Source: Leucobacter rhizosphaerae (GTDB taxonomy: Bacteria; Actinomycetota; Actinomycetes; Actinomycetales; Microbacteriaceae). Taken from it: a stretch of 64,000 nucleotides of DNA. The notes below the pieces were generated by a model. It saw only the letters and a program-made list of their open reading frames with translations, made no database searches and had not been told where the DNA came from. The translations under genes and the position numbers were made by a program. Below are positions 18,801 to 27,190 of this stretch, one piece after another. Numbering within the stretch: position 1 is the first letter of the stretch; each line of letters begins with the position of its first letter. The stretch spans positions 682,001 to 746,000 of the forward strand of contig NZ_CP095043.1 in the NCBI RefSeq assembly GCF_022919175.1, given 5' to 3'.

Positions 18801-20499
18801 TGACCTGACGCGCGTGGTCGGCGGAGGCCGTGAGCAGGTTCGCCTGCGGCCCGATGCCGGTGAGGAGGCTCGTGACGAGCTCCTCGCGGAGGGCGTCGAG
18901 CGGCGGGTTCGTCACCTGGGCGAACTGCTGCACGAAGTAGTCGAAGACGAGCCGGGGCCGATCCGAGAGCACCGCGATCGGGGTGTCGGTCCCCATGGCG
19001 GCGAGCGGCTCGATGCCGTCGCGCGCCATCGGGGTGATGAGCAGCCGGAGCTCCTCCTCCGTGTACCCGAAGGTGCGCTGTCGGCGGCTGGTCGAGGCCG
19101 GCGGGTGCACGAGGTGCTCCCGCTCCGGAAGGTCGCTGAGCCGGATCCGGCCCTCGCGCAGCCAGTCGCCCCAGGGAGCGAGCTGCGAGAGCTCGGTCTT
19201 CACGGCCTCGTCGTCGCGCATCTCCCCGGTCGTGAGGTCGACCGCCAGCATGCGTCCGGGCTGCAGTCGGCCGCGCCGGATCACCCGCTCCGGCTCGACG
19301 TCGAGCACGCCGGTCTCGCTCGCGATCACCAAGATCCCGTCGGAGGTGACGAGGAAGCGGCCCGGCCGGAGGCCGTTGCGGTCGAGGAGCGCGACGAGCT
19401 CGGAGCCGTCCGTGGCGATCATGGCAGCGGGGCCGTCCCACGGCTCCATGATGAGCGAGTGGTACTCCAAGAAGTCGACGAGCTCGGGGTGCAGCCCCGT
19501 CTCGGACTCCCAGGCCTCCGGCACCATCATGGCGAGCGCGTGGGGCAGGGAGCGACCCGCCATCACGAGCAGCTCGAGCACCTCGTCGAAGCTGGCGGAG
19601 TCGCTGCCGCCCTCGGAGCAGATCGGCAGGAGCGGGCGGACGTCGCCGAGCACCTCCGACACCAGCTGGGACTCGCGGGCGCGCATCCAGTTGCGGTTGC
19701 CCCGCACCGTGTTGATCTCGCCGTTGTGCGCGACCATGCGCAGCGGCTGCGCGAGGTGCCAGGACGGGAAGGTGTTCGTCGAGTAGCGCGAGTGGACGAT
19801 CGCGAAGCGGGAGATGAAGCGCTCGTCGGAGAGCTCCTCGTAGAACCCGGGAAGCTGCAGCGTCGTGACCATGCCCTTGTAGACGATGGTGCGGGCGGAC
19901 AGCGACGGGAGGTAGCAGCCCGTCTCGTGCTGGATCCGCTTGCGGGCGCGGTACGCGCGGCGCTCCAGCTGGTCGGTGTCGACGGACTCGCCGTCGCGGG
20001 GCGCCAGGATGGCCTGCTCGATCACGGGGCTCGCGAGGCGCGCGCTCTCCCCCAGCACCTCGGGACGGACGGCGACCGTGCGCCACGCCAGCACCCGCAG
20101 CCCCTCCTCGACGGCGATCGCGCCGATGCGGTACCGAGCGGCCTTGCGCTCGGTGGAGGCCTGCGGCAGGAACACGAGGCCTGCCGCGTAGCCACCCGGC
20201 GCCGGCAGCCGCACCTCGGGGAACGCCTCGGCCAGCTCCGCTCGGATGAAGTCGTCGGGCAGGTCGCTCAGGATCCCCGCGCCGTCGCCGGTGCCGGCGT
20301 CCGAGCCGACGGCACCGCGATGCTCCAGGTTCTCGAGCGCCTCAAGGGCCAGCGCGACGATCTCGTGCGACGGCTCCCCGGTGAGCGACACGACGGAGGC
20401 GAGCCCGCAGGCGTCGCGCTCGTCCTCGGGTCGGTACAGACCGACGGCCTCGGGGAATCCTCCGGCGCGGGGGGTGGGGGTCACGTGACGGTCAGTCAT
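15880..20499 (-). CDS. gltB: Glutamate synthase large subunit
   Basis: Glutamate synthase alpha subunit, 1539 aa, a full-length form. It transfers the amide of glutamine to 2-oxoglutarate. Domains in order: class II glutamine amidotransferase whose nucleophile should be Cys31 (DERDACGLASV) after removal of a propeptide; a central domain; the FMN barrel (about 830-1200) with a 3Fe-4S site C-x5-C-x4-C at about 1131-1142 (CIMMRVCHLDTCPVG); and the C-terminal beta-helix. The ATG at 20499 has GAGAGG upstream; longer in-frame starts lack support. Confidence 0.96.
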   Translation of the reverse strand: MTDRHVTPTPRAGGFPEAVGLYRPEDERDACGLASVVSLTGEPSHEIVALALEALENLEHRGAVGSDAGTGDGAGILSDLPDDFIRAELAEAFPEVRLPAPGGYAAGLVFLPQASTERKAARYRIGAIAVEEGLRVLAWRTVAVRPEVLGESARLASPVIEQAILAPRDGESVDTDQLERRAYRARKRIQHETGCYLPSLSARTIVYKGMVTTLQLPGFYEELSDERFISRFAIVHSRYSTNTFPSWHLAQPLRMVAHNGEINTVRGNRNWMRARESQLVSEVLGDVRPLLPICSEGGSDSASFDEVLELLVMAGRSLPHALAMMVPEAWESETGLHPELVDFLEYHSLIMEPWDGPAAMIATDGSELVALLDRNGLRPGRFLVTSDGILVIASETGVLDVEPERVIRRGRLQPGRMLAVDLTTGEMRDDEAVKTELSQLAPWGDWLREGRIRLSDLPEREHLVHPPASTSRRQRTFGYTEEELRLLITPMARDGIEPLAAMGTDTPIAVLSDRPRLVFDYFVQQFAQVTNPPLDALREELVTSLLTGIGPQANLLTASADHARQVILDFPVINNDALARIQHFGEDPERERAVTIRGLYPVDFAAKGLADRLEAMCWEASAAIDAGAEFVILSDRDSNKDLAPVPSMLAISAVHHHLIREGQRMRVALIAEAGDVREVHHVAALIGYGAAAVNPYLAMETAELLVRDGSITGVTAEEAVGKLIKALGKGMLKVMSKMGISTVASYCGAQTFETIGLAQDVVDRYFTGTTSRLGGVGLDVIAAEVAARHRAAYPDDPATLAHKRLETGGEYRWRRGEEPHLFDPETIYKLQHATRNSRRDIFSEYTARVNDQQERLMTLRGLMKFAPQRAAVPLDEVEPVESIVRRFATGAMSYGSISLEAHQTLAIAMNILGGKSNTGEGGEEESRLLDPERRSAIKQVASGRFGVTSMYLTHADEIQIKLAQGAKPGEGGQLPPAKMYPWIARTRHATPGVGLISPPPHHDIYSIEDLKQLIFDLKRANPSARISTKLVAQSGIGPVAAGVAKALSDVILVSGHDGGTGASPMNSLKHAGSPWELGLAEAQQTLMLNGLRERVVLQVDGQLKTGRDVVIAMLLGAEEFGFATAPLVVSGCIMMRVCHLDTCPVGVATQNPELRERYTGQAEHVVNFFRYIAEEVRELLAELGYRSIEEAVGDSAALDIDDAIRHWKAEGLDLTPILRGPVFPEAEPRRHGREQDHELSEHFDQQLIPMAADALERREPVVIDLPIRNIDRAVGTTLGHEITKRFGSAGLAPGTIDVTLTGSAGQSLGAFIPSGLTLRLVGDANDYVGKGLSGGEIAVRPDPNAGHDAANNVIAGNVIGYGATSGSLWIAGVVGERFLVRGSGATAVVEGTGDHALEYFTGGFALILGPTGRNIGAGMSGGEAVLLDLDTANVNAAELGSGALMVQPLAGALPQAEEQRLRDRIVGLLRTQYEQTGSALAASLLQDIEADPEATFARFTRLIPRDYSRVLDIRVRANEQGVDPDGDRVWSEILEATHG

Positions 20500-20927
20500 C
20501 GACGTCCTCTCTCTCGGCGGGACGTCGGTGGCCCGGGGCGGTGCCACCCTCGGGGTCGTTCAGGACTACGCTGTCGCAGTGAAACTCGGTGGCTCGAAAG
20601 CCCAGTTTACCACTCGTTTCTTCGGTCGAAATAATTCTGACACGTAGTTTCTGCATGCAACTTCGACGATTTCGCAGATTCTCCGCAGATCGTGCGGAAT
20701 CACTTGACATTCACCGCAGGCCTGAATGGTGCGAAACACACTCGAAACATCCGCGTCGCAGACGAGAAATCGCACCCTCGGCGTGGCCCGAAATCGACCC
20801 GTCCGATAGTTAGAAACGACCCCAAAACGCTGTTCAGATATCGAACACGCACCCCTGCCCGCACAGCACTCGACCCGGGTCTCACGACGTGCGTCGCGGG
20901 GCCCGGGTCGAGTGCTCGAAGGTGTGG
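20500..20927. promoter_or_regulatory. gltB upstream region with candidate promoter
   Basis: A 428-base, relatively AT-rich gap with no credible gene. A minus-strand promoter candidate is TTGCAT (20655-20660) and AATTAT (20631-20636) with 18 bp between, giving a leader of about 125 nt. GAAAC motifs are unusually frequent: plus strand at 20581, 20733, 20744 and 20813, minus strand at 20616-20620 and 20647-20651. The pair at 20733 and 20744 is spaced one helical turn. GAAAC is a half-site of actinobacterial GlnR boxes, so nitrogen control is conceivable, but this is inference. Confidence 0.4.
20866..20915 (-). terminator. Terminator candidate after SDR gene
   Basis: A perfect 14-bp inverted repeat, GCACTCGACCCGGG (20866-20879) with 20902-20915, separated by 22 bases. 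It begins 13 bases past the stop of the minus-strand SDR gene. No T-run follows, so termination efficiency is uncertain. Confidence 0.6.
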
Positions 20928-21695
20928 TCAGACTTCGGCGCCGAAGCTCGACGTGTCTCCGATCAGACGGGTGTGGTCGGCGGGCACCGGCTCGACAGCC
21001 GCGAGCGCCACCTCGGCTGCGAACTCGGAGACGTTGTAGAGGCGTCCCGCCGACTCGCGCCGCTCGGCGATGGCACCCGGGTTGGCGCGCTCGAGAAGCG
21101 TCGCGGTCACGGTGCCCTCGATCATGTCTCCGGAGACGACGACGAACTCGATCCCGCGCTCGGCGAGCTCCGGGATCCGGGCGCGGAGCGCGTCCTCACC
21201 GGCGCGCTTCGACAGCGCGACCGGCTCGTACTCCGGCATGGTGGGGGTCGTCCGGATGAAGTGGGCCTGGTGGCTCGTCACGAAGACGACGCGTGCGCCC
21301 TCGGCGAGCAGCGGCAGCGCGGCGTCGAGCACCGCGAGCTGGGCATCGCGGTTCAGTGTCAGCGCGTAGTCCTCCCCCATGCCGCTCTCCATGCCGCCCG
21401 ATGCGTTGAGCACGAGGATGTCGAGGCCCCCGAATTCGCGCTGCACCTCGGCCATCATGGCTTCGAGAGAGGCAGGGTCCGTGAGATCCGCGCCCTGCAC
21501 GAGAGCCTGCACGCCGAGCTCGCGCAACTGAGACGCGAGCTTCTCCGCGCGCGGAGCCTTGTTCCGGAAGTTCACGACGACGTCCGCTCCGGCCTCCGCG
21601 AACAGCCGGACCGTATCGGCGCCGATGCCCCGGGACGAGCCGGTGACGAGGGCGCGTCGGCCCGTGAGGCTGCCCGCTTCAAGTGTCTGACCCAC
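20928..21695 (-). CDS. SDR family oxidoreductase lacking the canonical YxxxK tyrosine
   Basis: A 255-aa short-chain dehydrogenase-like protein. The nucleotide loop RALVTGSSRGIGADTV and the NASGG motif (LVLNASGG) are intact, so NAD(P)H binding is likely. In place of YxxxK the sequence is PEYEPVALSKRAGEDAL: the lysine is present, but the residue four before it is valine, and the nearest tyrosine is seven before. Catalysis may differ or be lost. The GTG at 21695 has AGGAG five bases upstream. Substrate unknown. Divergent from rbpA. Confidence 0.8.
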   Translation of the reverse strand: MGQTLEAGSLTGRRALVTGSSRGIGADTVRLFAEAGADVVVNFRNKAPRAEKLASQLRELGVQALVQGADLTDPASLEAMMAEVQREFGGLDILVLNASGGMESGMGEDYALTLNRDAQLAVLDAALPLLAEGARVVFVTSHQAHFIRTTPTMPEYEPVALSKRAGEDALRARIPELAERGIEFVVVSGDMIEGTVTATLLERANPGAIAERRESAGRLYNVSEFAAEVALAAVEPVPADHTRLIGDTSSFGAEV

Positions 21696-21883
21696 AAATG
21701 CTCCTAATCGTTGACGTGCACTGCTTCCAGAGTAGTAGACCACCCGAGTGTTCCCTGGCATGGGGTTTCGGGATGCCAGGCCGAGAGAGTACGCTTCAGA
21801 CTACGAGCGAGGATGCTCCGGAAACGGCAACATCCAGCTGTGGGAAACACAGGACTGTGGGTAACACAGGCGAGGAGGTCCAC

Positions 21884-22249
21884 ATGGCCGATCGAACGCT
21901 TCGAGGAACGCGCATCGGCGCGACCAGTCTGCAGGGCGAGAAGGGCGTCGAGCTCTCCCCCCGACGCCCGATCGAGTACCTCACGGATCGTGGCAACCGC
22001 TTCACGATCATGTTCGACGCGGACGCGGAGCCGCCCGTCGAGTGGGTCGATCAGAAGAGCGGTGAAGTGGGGTTCCTGGATGACGAGGCCGGCCGCACGG
22101 CCCGGACCGAGTTCGAGGAGAAAGAGGCCTCGCAGCGCACGCCGTGGGACATGCTGATCGAACGGCGCAGTCGCGAGGAGCTCGAGGAGCTGCTCGAGGA
22201 GCGCCTGCAACTGCTCCGCGCGCGCCGGGGCGGTCAGGACGGCGCGTAG
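21884..22249 (+). CDS. rbpA: RNA polymerase-binding protein RbpA
   Basis: Actinobacterial RNA polymerase-binding protein that stabilises the open complex with the housekeeping sigma factor; 121 aa. The sequence has the [11 protein letters not shown] start, the [16 protein letters not shown] core and the C-terminal sigma-interaction helix ([19 protein letters not shown]). It contains no cysteine, so no zinc site, as in some known family members. The ATG at 21884 has GAGGAGG upstream; TACGCT at 21790-21795 is a possible -10. Confidence 0.95.
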   Translation: MADRTLRGTRIGATSLQGEKGVELSPRRPIEYLTDRGNRFTIMFDADAEPPVEWVDQKSGEVGFLDDEAGRTARTEFEEKEASQRTPWDMLIERRSREELEELLEERLQLLRARRGGQDGA

Positions 22250-22259
22250 TTCCCGCCCC

Positions 22260-22925
22260 TCACTCCGCGCTGAGCTCCACGCGGAACATCTCGATGTAGC
22301 GCCGCAGCAGACTCAGGTAGCTTGCCTCGGCGATGTCCGACTGGTTCGTGCGCCCGCGGGTGACCTCCGCCAGGAGCGGTGCGCCGAGTCCGGCCGCGTG
22401 GGCGGACTCGAGCATGAGGTCCTCGGCGTTCCACTCGAAGGCGAACCCGAGCGCCAGGTGCTCGATCCCGAGCAGCGCCTCGAAGGCCCGCGCACCCTCC
22501 CAGCCGCCGGCGTGGAGCGTCTGCAGGAAGGTCTCATACATCTGCAGCGTGGGTGCGTCGCGAACCGGGGTCGTGCTGAGCACCTGAATCACGTTGGGGT
22601 GGTTCGTGAACGCGCGGTAGTACGCGACGCCGAAGTCGTACATCGCCTCCGGCCAGGGCCGGCCGACGAGGGTCGGATCGTGGATCTCGCTCACCACGAG
22701 GCTGCGGACCAGGTCGACGATCTCCTGCTGCCCGCTGACGTGGTGGTAGAGCGACGGCGCCCGCACGCCGAGCCGGTGGGCGAGCCGGGACATGGTGCAG
22801 GCGGCCCAGCCCGACTCGTCGATGAGCTGCAGCGCAGCCCGCGCGATGGCGTCCTCGGTGAGCGGTGGGCGCGTCGGTCGGCCCGGACGTCGACGCCCGG
22901 AGCCCTCAGCACCCGCTGTCCCCAC
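22260..22925 (-). CDS. TetR family regulator divergent from potABCD
   Basis: A 221-aa repressor-type protein. The N-terminal HTH contains [44 protein letters not shown] (positions about 35-80; quoted only as landmarks [11 protein letters not shown] and PSLYHHV), close to the TetR/AcrR subgroup. The ligand domain of about 140 residues has no named match. The GTG at 22925 has AGGAGG six bases upstream. It is divergent from potA and a palindrome lies in the shared promoter, so it most likely controls the importer and itself. Confidence 0.85.
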   Translation of the reverse strand: MGTAGAEGSGRRRPGRPTRPPLTEDAIARAALQLIDESGWAACTMSRLAHRLGVRAPSLYHHVSGQQEIVDLVRSLVVSEIHDPTLVGRPWPEAMYDFGVAYYRAFTNHPNVIQVLSTTPVRDAPTLQMYETFLQTLHAGGWEGARAFEALLGIEHLALGFAFEWNAEDLMLESAHAAGLGAPLLAEVTRGRTNQSDIAEASYLSLLRRYIEMFRVELSAE

Positions 22926-22997
22926 CTCGCACCTCCTCGTGCTCGCACCCAGTCTGTGTGCGGATTGTTTCAGCTTGGTAAAAGCTGCAGTCTGCCC

Positions 22998-23026
22998 TTG
23001 CGCGGTAAATCTAATGCCATTAGCTT
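22998..23026 (+). promoter_or_regulatory. potA promoter with overlapping palindromic operator
   Basis: Plus-strand -35 TTGCGC (22998-23003), 17-bp spacer, -10 TAGCTT (23021-23026). The perfect 13-bp palindrome CTAATGCCATTAG (23011-23023) covers the spacer and the start of the -10. On the minus strand TAGATT (23008-23013) could be the -10 of the TetR gene, so one bound protein would cover both. A second inverted repeat CAGCTT/AAGCTG is at 22971-22987. Confidence 0.6.
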
Positions 23027-23084
23027 GATCAAACACGAGAGCTTGCACCGTGGCAAGCAGCACTCGAGAGAAGAGGGGGTCTTG

Positions 23085-24278
23085 ATGACCACGCCCATTC
23101 CGACGATCAGCGGGTTCGACCGCATCGCACCCGAGGACTCGCCCTCGCGGGAGCTCACGATCTCCCACGCACGCAAGACCTTCGTCACACCCGAGAAGGT
23201 CGCCCTCAACGCGATCGACGATGTCTCGTTCACGATCCAGCAGGGCGAGTTCTTCGTCATGCTGGGACCGTCGGGCTGCGGCAAGACGACGCTCCTGCGC
23301 AGCATCGCGGGGCTCGAGACCCTGGACGACGGCGAGATCCTGCTCGGCAGCCGACGCATCGACACCCTGGCGCCGCACGATCGTCCGGTCAACACGGTCT
23401 TCCAGTCGTACGCGCTTTTCCCGCACCTCACCGTCGCGGAGAACATCGCGTTCGGACTCCAGATGGAGCGCCGGCCGAAGACCGAGATCCAGACCCGTGT
23501 GCAGGAGATGCTCGATCTCGTGCAGCTCTCGGAGATGGCGAACCGCAAACCCGAGCAGCTCTCGGGCGGACAGCAGCAGCGCGTGGCGCTCGCGCGGGCG
23601 CTCGCAAAGCAGCCCGAGGTCCTGCTGCTCGACGAACCGCTCGCGGCCCTCGACCTGAAGCTCCGCCGCGGCATGCAGAGTGAGCTGAAGCGCCTGCAGC
23701 GCACCACCGGGATCACCTTCGTGTTCGTGACGCACGATCAGGAGGAGGCGCTCAGCATGGGCGACCGGATCGCGGTCTTCAACCAGGGGCGCCCGGAGCA
23801 GATCGGCACCCCCGAGGAGATCTACGAGAAGCCGGTGAGCCGCTTCGTCGCCGACTTCATCGGCGAGACCAACTTCTTGCGCACCCCCGCGACGCGCCTG
23901 CCCGCGGAGGCGGAGGGCGAGGAGCGGCTGCGCGTCGAGCTGCCGGGAGGCGACCCCGTCGTGCTGCCGAAGACGGTTCCGACACCCGACGGCACCGTGA
24001 CGGTCGCGGTCCGGCCCGAACGGATCAGTCTGACCGCGGGGCCCGAGCGGTTCGCGAGCGGTACGATCTCGAAGCTCGTCTACATGGGCACGGATCTCCG
24101 CTGCACCGTGGTGCTCGAGGACGGCACCGAGGTCAGCGTCCGGGTGCCGCCGCCGTTCCACGACGGGTTGCACCCGGAAGCAGAAGTCTCGCTCTTCGCC
24201 GAGACCGCGGCGCTGCGTCCGCTCGTGCCGGAGTCCACGTCCGCCTCCGCGCCCGCACCCGATCGGGTCGCGCCATGA
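23085..24278 (+). CDS. potA: Polyamine-type ABC transporter ATP-binding protein
   Basis: ATPase of an ABC importer, 397 aa. Walker [11 protein letters not shown]-loop [10 protein letters not shown], signature [15 protein letters not shown], Walker B LLLDEP, and H-loop THDQEEAL are all intact. The C-terminal TOBE-type domain (from about 290) is as in PotA. The ATG at 23085 has GAGGGGG upstream. The stop overlaps potB as ATGA. Substrate is inferred from the PotABCD gene set (spermidine or putrescine); other cationic compounds are possible. Confidence 0.9.
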   Translation: MTTPIPTISGFDRIAPEDSPSRELTISHARKTFVTPEKVALNAIDDVSFTIQQGEFFVMLGPSGCGKTTLLRSIAGLETLDDGEILLGSRRIDTLAPHDRPVNTVFQSYALFPHLTVAENIAFGLQMERRPKTEIQTRVQEMLDLVQLSEMANRKPEQLSGGQQQRVALARALAKQPEVLLLDEPLAALDLKLRRGMQSELKRLQRTTGITFVFVTHDQEEALSMGDRIAVFNQGRPEQIGTPEEIYEKPVSRFVADFIGETNFLRTPATRLPAEAEGEERLRVELPGGDPVVLPKTVPTPDGTVTVAVRPERISLTAGPERFASGTISKLVYMGTDLRCTVVLEDGTEVSVRVPPPFHDGLHPEAEVSLFAETAALRPLVPESTSASAPAPDRVAP

Positions 24279-25249
24279 CGCTGCAGACGACGGAGCGCCC
24301 CGCTGATCCGGCACCGAACCAGGATCCGGCACCCGCGCGGGCCCGGCGCACGCGCACACCCCGGCGTCCCGGGCAGCTCGGCTGGCTCGCGAGCACCCCC
24401 GCGATCATCATCGGCCTCCTGTTCACGGTCGGCCCGCTGATCATCATCATCATCTTCTCGTTCCTCTCCCGTCCACCCCAGGGTGGCGGGGTCGTGTACG
24501 AGTTCACCCTCGAGCCCTATATCGGGTTCCTCTTCCAGAGCGACTTCGTCGGCAACACGACGTTCGACCCCCGCTACCTCTCGGTCTTCGGGGACTCGCT
24601 CTGGCAGGCCTTCGTGACCACCGCGGTGTGCCTGCTCCTGTCGTTCCCGCTCGCGCTCTGGATGGCGACACGGTCGGCGAAGCTGCAGAACTTCCTCGTA
24701 CTCATCGTGACGATCCCGTTCTGGACGAACCTCCTCGTGCGCACCTACGCGTGGATGCTGATCCTGAACGACAACGGGATCGTGAACAACGCGTCCGAGG
24801 CGCTCGGGTTCGGCAAGGCGGAGCTGCTCTACACCCCCTTCGCCTCGCAGCTCGGACTCATCTACACCTTCCTGCCGTTCATGGTGCTGCCGATCTACGC
24901 GTCGCTCGCCGGCTTCGACTTCCGTCTCGCTGAGGCGGCCTATGATCTGGGCGCCCGCAAGCGCACGGTGATCCGGCGCATCATCCTGCCGATCGCCACC
25001 CCGGGCATCATCTCCGGCGTGCTGCTCGTCTTCATGCCGGCGTTCGGCTCCTACGTGCAGCCGGTGCTGCTCGGCGGCGGCAAGGTGCTGCTCATCGGCA
25101 ACCTCATCGCCTCGCAGTTCGGTGACGCACGCAACTGGCCGTTCGGCGCCGCGCTCTCCGTGATCATCCTGGTCATGCTGCTCATCGCACTGATGGCGAT
25201 CGCGTTCTACTCCCGGAAGTCGGGTCGAAAGGTGGAGATCTCGCTATGA
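24275..25249 (+). CDS. potB: Polyamine-type ABC transporter permease (PotB-like)
   Basis: Inner-membrane permease, 324 aa, with about six helices. A proline- and arginine-rich cytoplasmic N-terminus (about 35 residues) precedes helix 1. The coupling helix motif [26 protein letters not shown] (the EAA loop, near residue 225) is clear and contacts PotA. ATGA overlaps with both neighbours indicate tight coupling in the operon. Confidence 0.9.
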   Translation: MTLQTTERPADPAPNQDPAPARARRTRTPRRPGQLGWLASTPAIIIGLLFTVGPLIIIIIFSFLSRPPQGGGVVYEFTLEPYIGFLFQSDFVGNTTFDPRYLSVFGDSLWQAFVTTAVCLLLSFPLALWMATRSAKLQNFLVLIVTIPFWTNLLVRTYAWMLILNDNGIVNNASEALGFGKAELLYTPFASQLGLIYTFLPFMVLPIYASLAGFDFRLAEAAYDLGARKRTVIRRIILPIATPGIISGVLLVFMPAFGSYVQPVLLGGGKVLLIGNLIASQFGDARNWPFGAALSVIILVMLLIALMAIAFYSRKSGRKVEISL

Positions 25250-26082
25250 CCGACCGCACCTCGTCCACGACGCGCCGCACCGCGCCGCGCGCGCTGCGAC
25301 TCCGCGACTTCCCCGGGGTCGGGGCGATCTCCGTGGTCGCCCTCATCTTCCTCTACGTCCCCATCATCATCACCACGATCTACGCCTTCAACGCCGGCGA
25401 CTCGGCGCTGGTGTGGAAGGGGTTCAGCCTCCGCTGGTTCGGCGAGGTCGCGCAGAACGCGAACCTCATGAAGTCGGTGTGGGTGTCGCTCCAGATCGCC
25501 ATCGTCGCGACGGTGGTGGCGACGGTGTTCTCGATCCTCTTCGCGCTCTCCGTCGAACGGCTGCGGGCGAAGGGCAGCGCGATCGCAACGGCGATCCTGA
25601 CGGCACCGCTCGTGATCCCGGAGATCGTGCTCGCCGTCGCGACACTCGGGTTCATCCGCCTCATCGGACTCCCGCCGGGCATGACGGCGCTGATGCTCGC
25701 GCACGCGTCCTTCTGCATCCCGTTCGCGCTGATGCCGATCCGGGCCCGGCTGAAAGGCCTCGGCAGCTCCTACTTCGAGGCGGCGACCGACCTCGGGGCC
25801 AGCAACTGGCAGATGTTCCGACGGGTCACCCTGCCGCTCCTCGTGCCGGGCATCATCTCCGGCGCGATCCTGGCGTTCGTCATCTCACTCGACGACTTCA
25901 TCATCTCGAACTTCCTGTCGGCGTCGGGGGCGACCCCGCTCCCGGTGTTCCTGTTCAGCCTGATCCGGCGCGGCGCGAGCCCAGCCGTCAACGTCGTCGC
26001 GACGCTGCTCCTCGTGCTCGCGATCGTCGTCACCACCATCACGTTCCTGCAATCCCAACGAAGGAGTACCAAACATGCGTAA
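25246..26082 (+). CDS. potC: Polyamine-type ABC transporter permease (PotC-like)
   Basis: Second permease of the importer, 278 aa, about six helices. Its EAA loop reads EAATDLGASNWQMFRRVTLPLLVPGI near residues 178-203, followed by SLDDFIISNFLSA, typical of PotC. It overlaps potB by ATGA and potD by eight bases. Confidence 0.9.
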   Translation: MTDRTSSTTRRTAPRALRLRDFPGVGAISVVALIFLYVPIIITTIYAFNAGDSALVWKGFSLRWFGEVAQNANLMKSVWVSLQIAIVATVVATVFSILFALSVERLRAKGSAIATAILTAPLVIPEIVLAVATLGFIRLIGLPPGMTALMLAHASFCIPFALMPIRARLKGLGSSYFEAATDLGASNWQMFRRVTLPLLVPGIISGAILAFVISLDDFIISNFLSASGATPLPVFLFSLIRRGASPAVNVVATLLLVLAIVVTTITFLQSQRRSTKHA

Positions 26083-27190
26083 TTCACTGCGGCGGCCCCG
26101 CCTCGCGGCGGCGCTCGCCATCGGCGCCGTCGGCGCCCTGGCCCTGACCTCGTGCGGAGGCGGCGTGAGCGACGGCGGCGGAGGCGGCGACGCGGCCGCC
26201 TCGACCGAGTACGTCGAGGCCACGAGCGGCGAGGTCAACCTCTACACCTGGAGCGACTACTACCCGGACGAGCTCGTCAAGAAGTTCAAGGAGGACACGG
26301 GCATCACCCTGAACGTCGACTTCTACGACAGCAACGAGAGCCTCGAGGCGAAGCTCCGCGCCTCCGATGGTGCCGGCTACGACGTCGTGGTGCCGAGCGA
26401 CTACATGGTCCAGATCCTCGCGAACGACGGACTCCTCCTCGAGTTCGACGCGACGAGCCTGCCGAACGGCGGGAATATCAAGCCGGAGTTCCTCGACGTC
26501 TACTTCGACGAGGGGCGGAAATACTCCACCCCGTACCTCTACGGCACCACGTCCTTCGCCTACGACACCGACGTGATCACCGAGGAGCTCACATCCTGGA
26601 AGGACTACTTCAATCCGCCGGAGTCCGCGGGTGGCGTCGGCATCATGAACGACCAGGTCGAGGTGGTGAACTCGGCGCTCCGCGCGACGGGCGGCGAGTT
26701 CTGCACGACCGACGGTGCGGAGCTGCAGGGCGCGCAGGACCTGCTCACCGGCTTCAAGGGTCGCGTCGGCACCATCAATAGCGACGGTATCCTGGAGCGC
26801 CTCGCCAACGGCGAGCAGACGATGGCCATGATCTGGAACGGCGCCGCGCACCGTGCCATGCAGGATCGCCCCTCGCTCACCTACGTGTACCCCGAGGAGG
26901 GCATCGCGCTCTGGCAGGACAACTTCACGATCCCCGCGGGCGCGGAGAATGTGGACCAGGCCAAGACCTTCCTGAACTGGATGCTCGATCCCGAGAACAT
27001 GGCGGTCGCGGTGAACTTCCAGGCCTACGCCTCCGGCGTCGCGGGCACGGACGAGCTGATGAGCCCGGAGCTCGCGGAGAGTGAGGCGATCGTGATCCCC
27101 GACGGCTACGACCTCGCGAAGCCGGTCGCCCCCTGCAACAATGAGGAGCTGACCAACTACACGAAGATCTTCGAGACCTTCAAGGGCTGA
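26075..27190 (+). CDS. potD: Polyamine-type ABC transporter substrate-binding lipoprotein
   Basis: Extracytoplasmic binding protein, 371 aa, with a lipoprotein signal (LAAALAIGAVGALALTSCGGG; lipobox cysteine near residue 27). The mature part matches the PotD/PotF fold: VNLYTWSDYYPDELVKKF, YDVVVPSDYMVQIL and a WDDGLVKK-like family start. AAGGAG is eight bases before the ATG. The last 34 bases overlap the 3' end of lnt on the other strand. Ligand not testable from sequence. Confidence 0.9.
   Translation: MRNSLRRPRLAAALAIGAVGALALTSCGGGVSDGGGGGDAAASTEYVEATSGEVNLYTWSDYYPDELVKKFKEDTGITLNVDFYDSNESLEAKLRASDGAGYDVVVPSDYMVQILANDGLLLEFDATSLPNGGNIKPEFLDVYFDEGRKYSTPYLYGTTSFAYDTDVITEELTSWKDYFNPPESAGGVGIMNDQVEVVNSALRATGGEFCTTDGAELQGAQDLLTGFKGRVGTINSDGILERLANGEQTMAMIWNGAAHRAMQDRPSLTYVYPEEGIALWQDNFTIPAGAENVDQAKTFLNWMLDPENMAVAVNFQAYASGVAGTDELMSPELAESEAIVIPDGYDLAKPVAPCNNEELTNYTKIFETFKG

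Noticed and set aside
15382-20634. A 1750-codon open frame antisense to gltB and gltD
   Set aside because: Long antisense frames are normal in very GC-rich coding DNA; its translation is Arg/Ala/Asp/Gly/Val/His-rich without domains, while both minus-strand genes have full motifs.
20500-20775. Short open frames in the gltB upstream gap considered as small genes
   Set aside because: No ribosome binding sites, no hydrophobic or family features, and the region overlaps the likely gltB promoter.
22260-24359. A 699-codon minus-strand frame that could extend the TetR protein upstream through potA
   Set aside because: The extension is antisense to a complete potA, and a GTG with a good ribosome binding site gives a normal TetR length.
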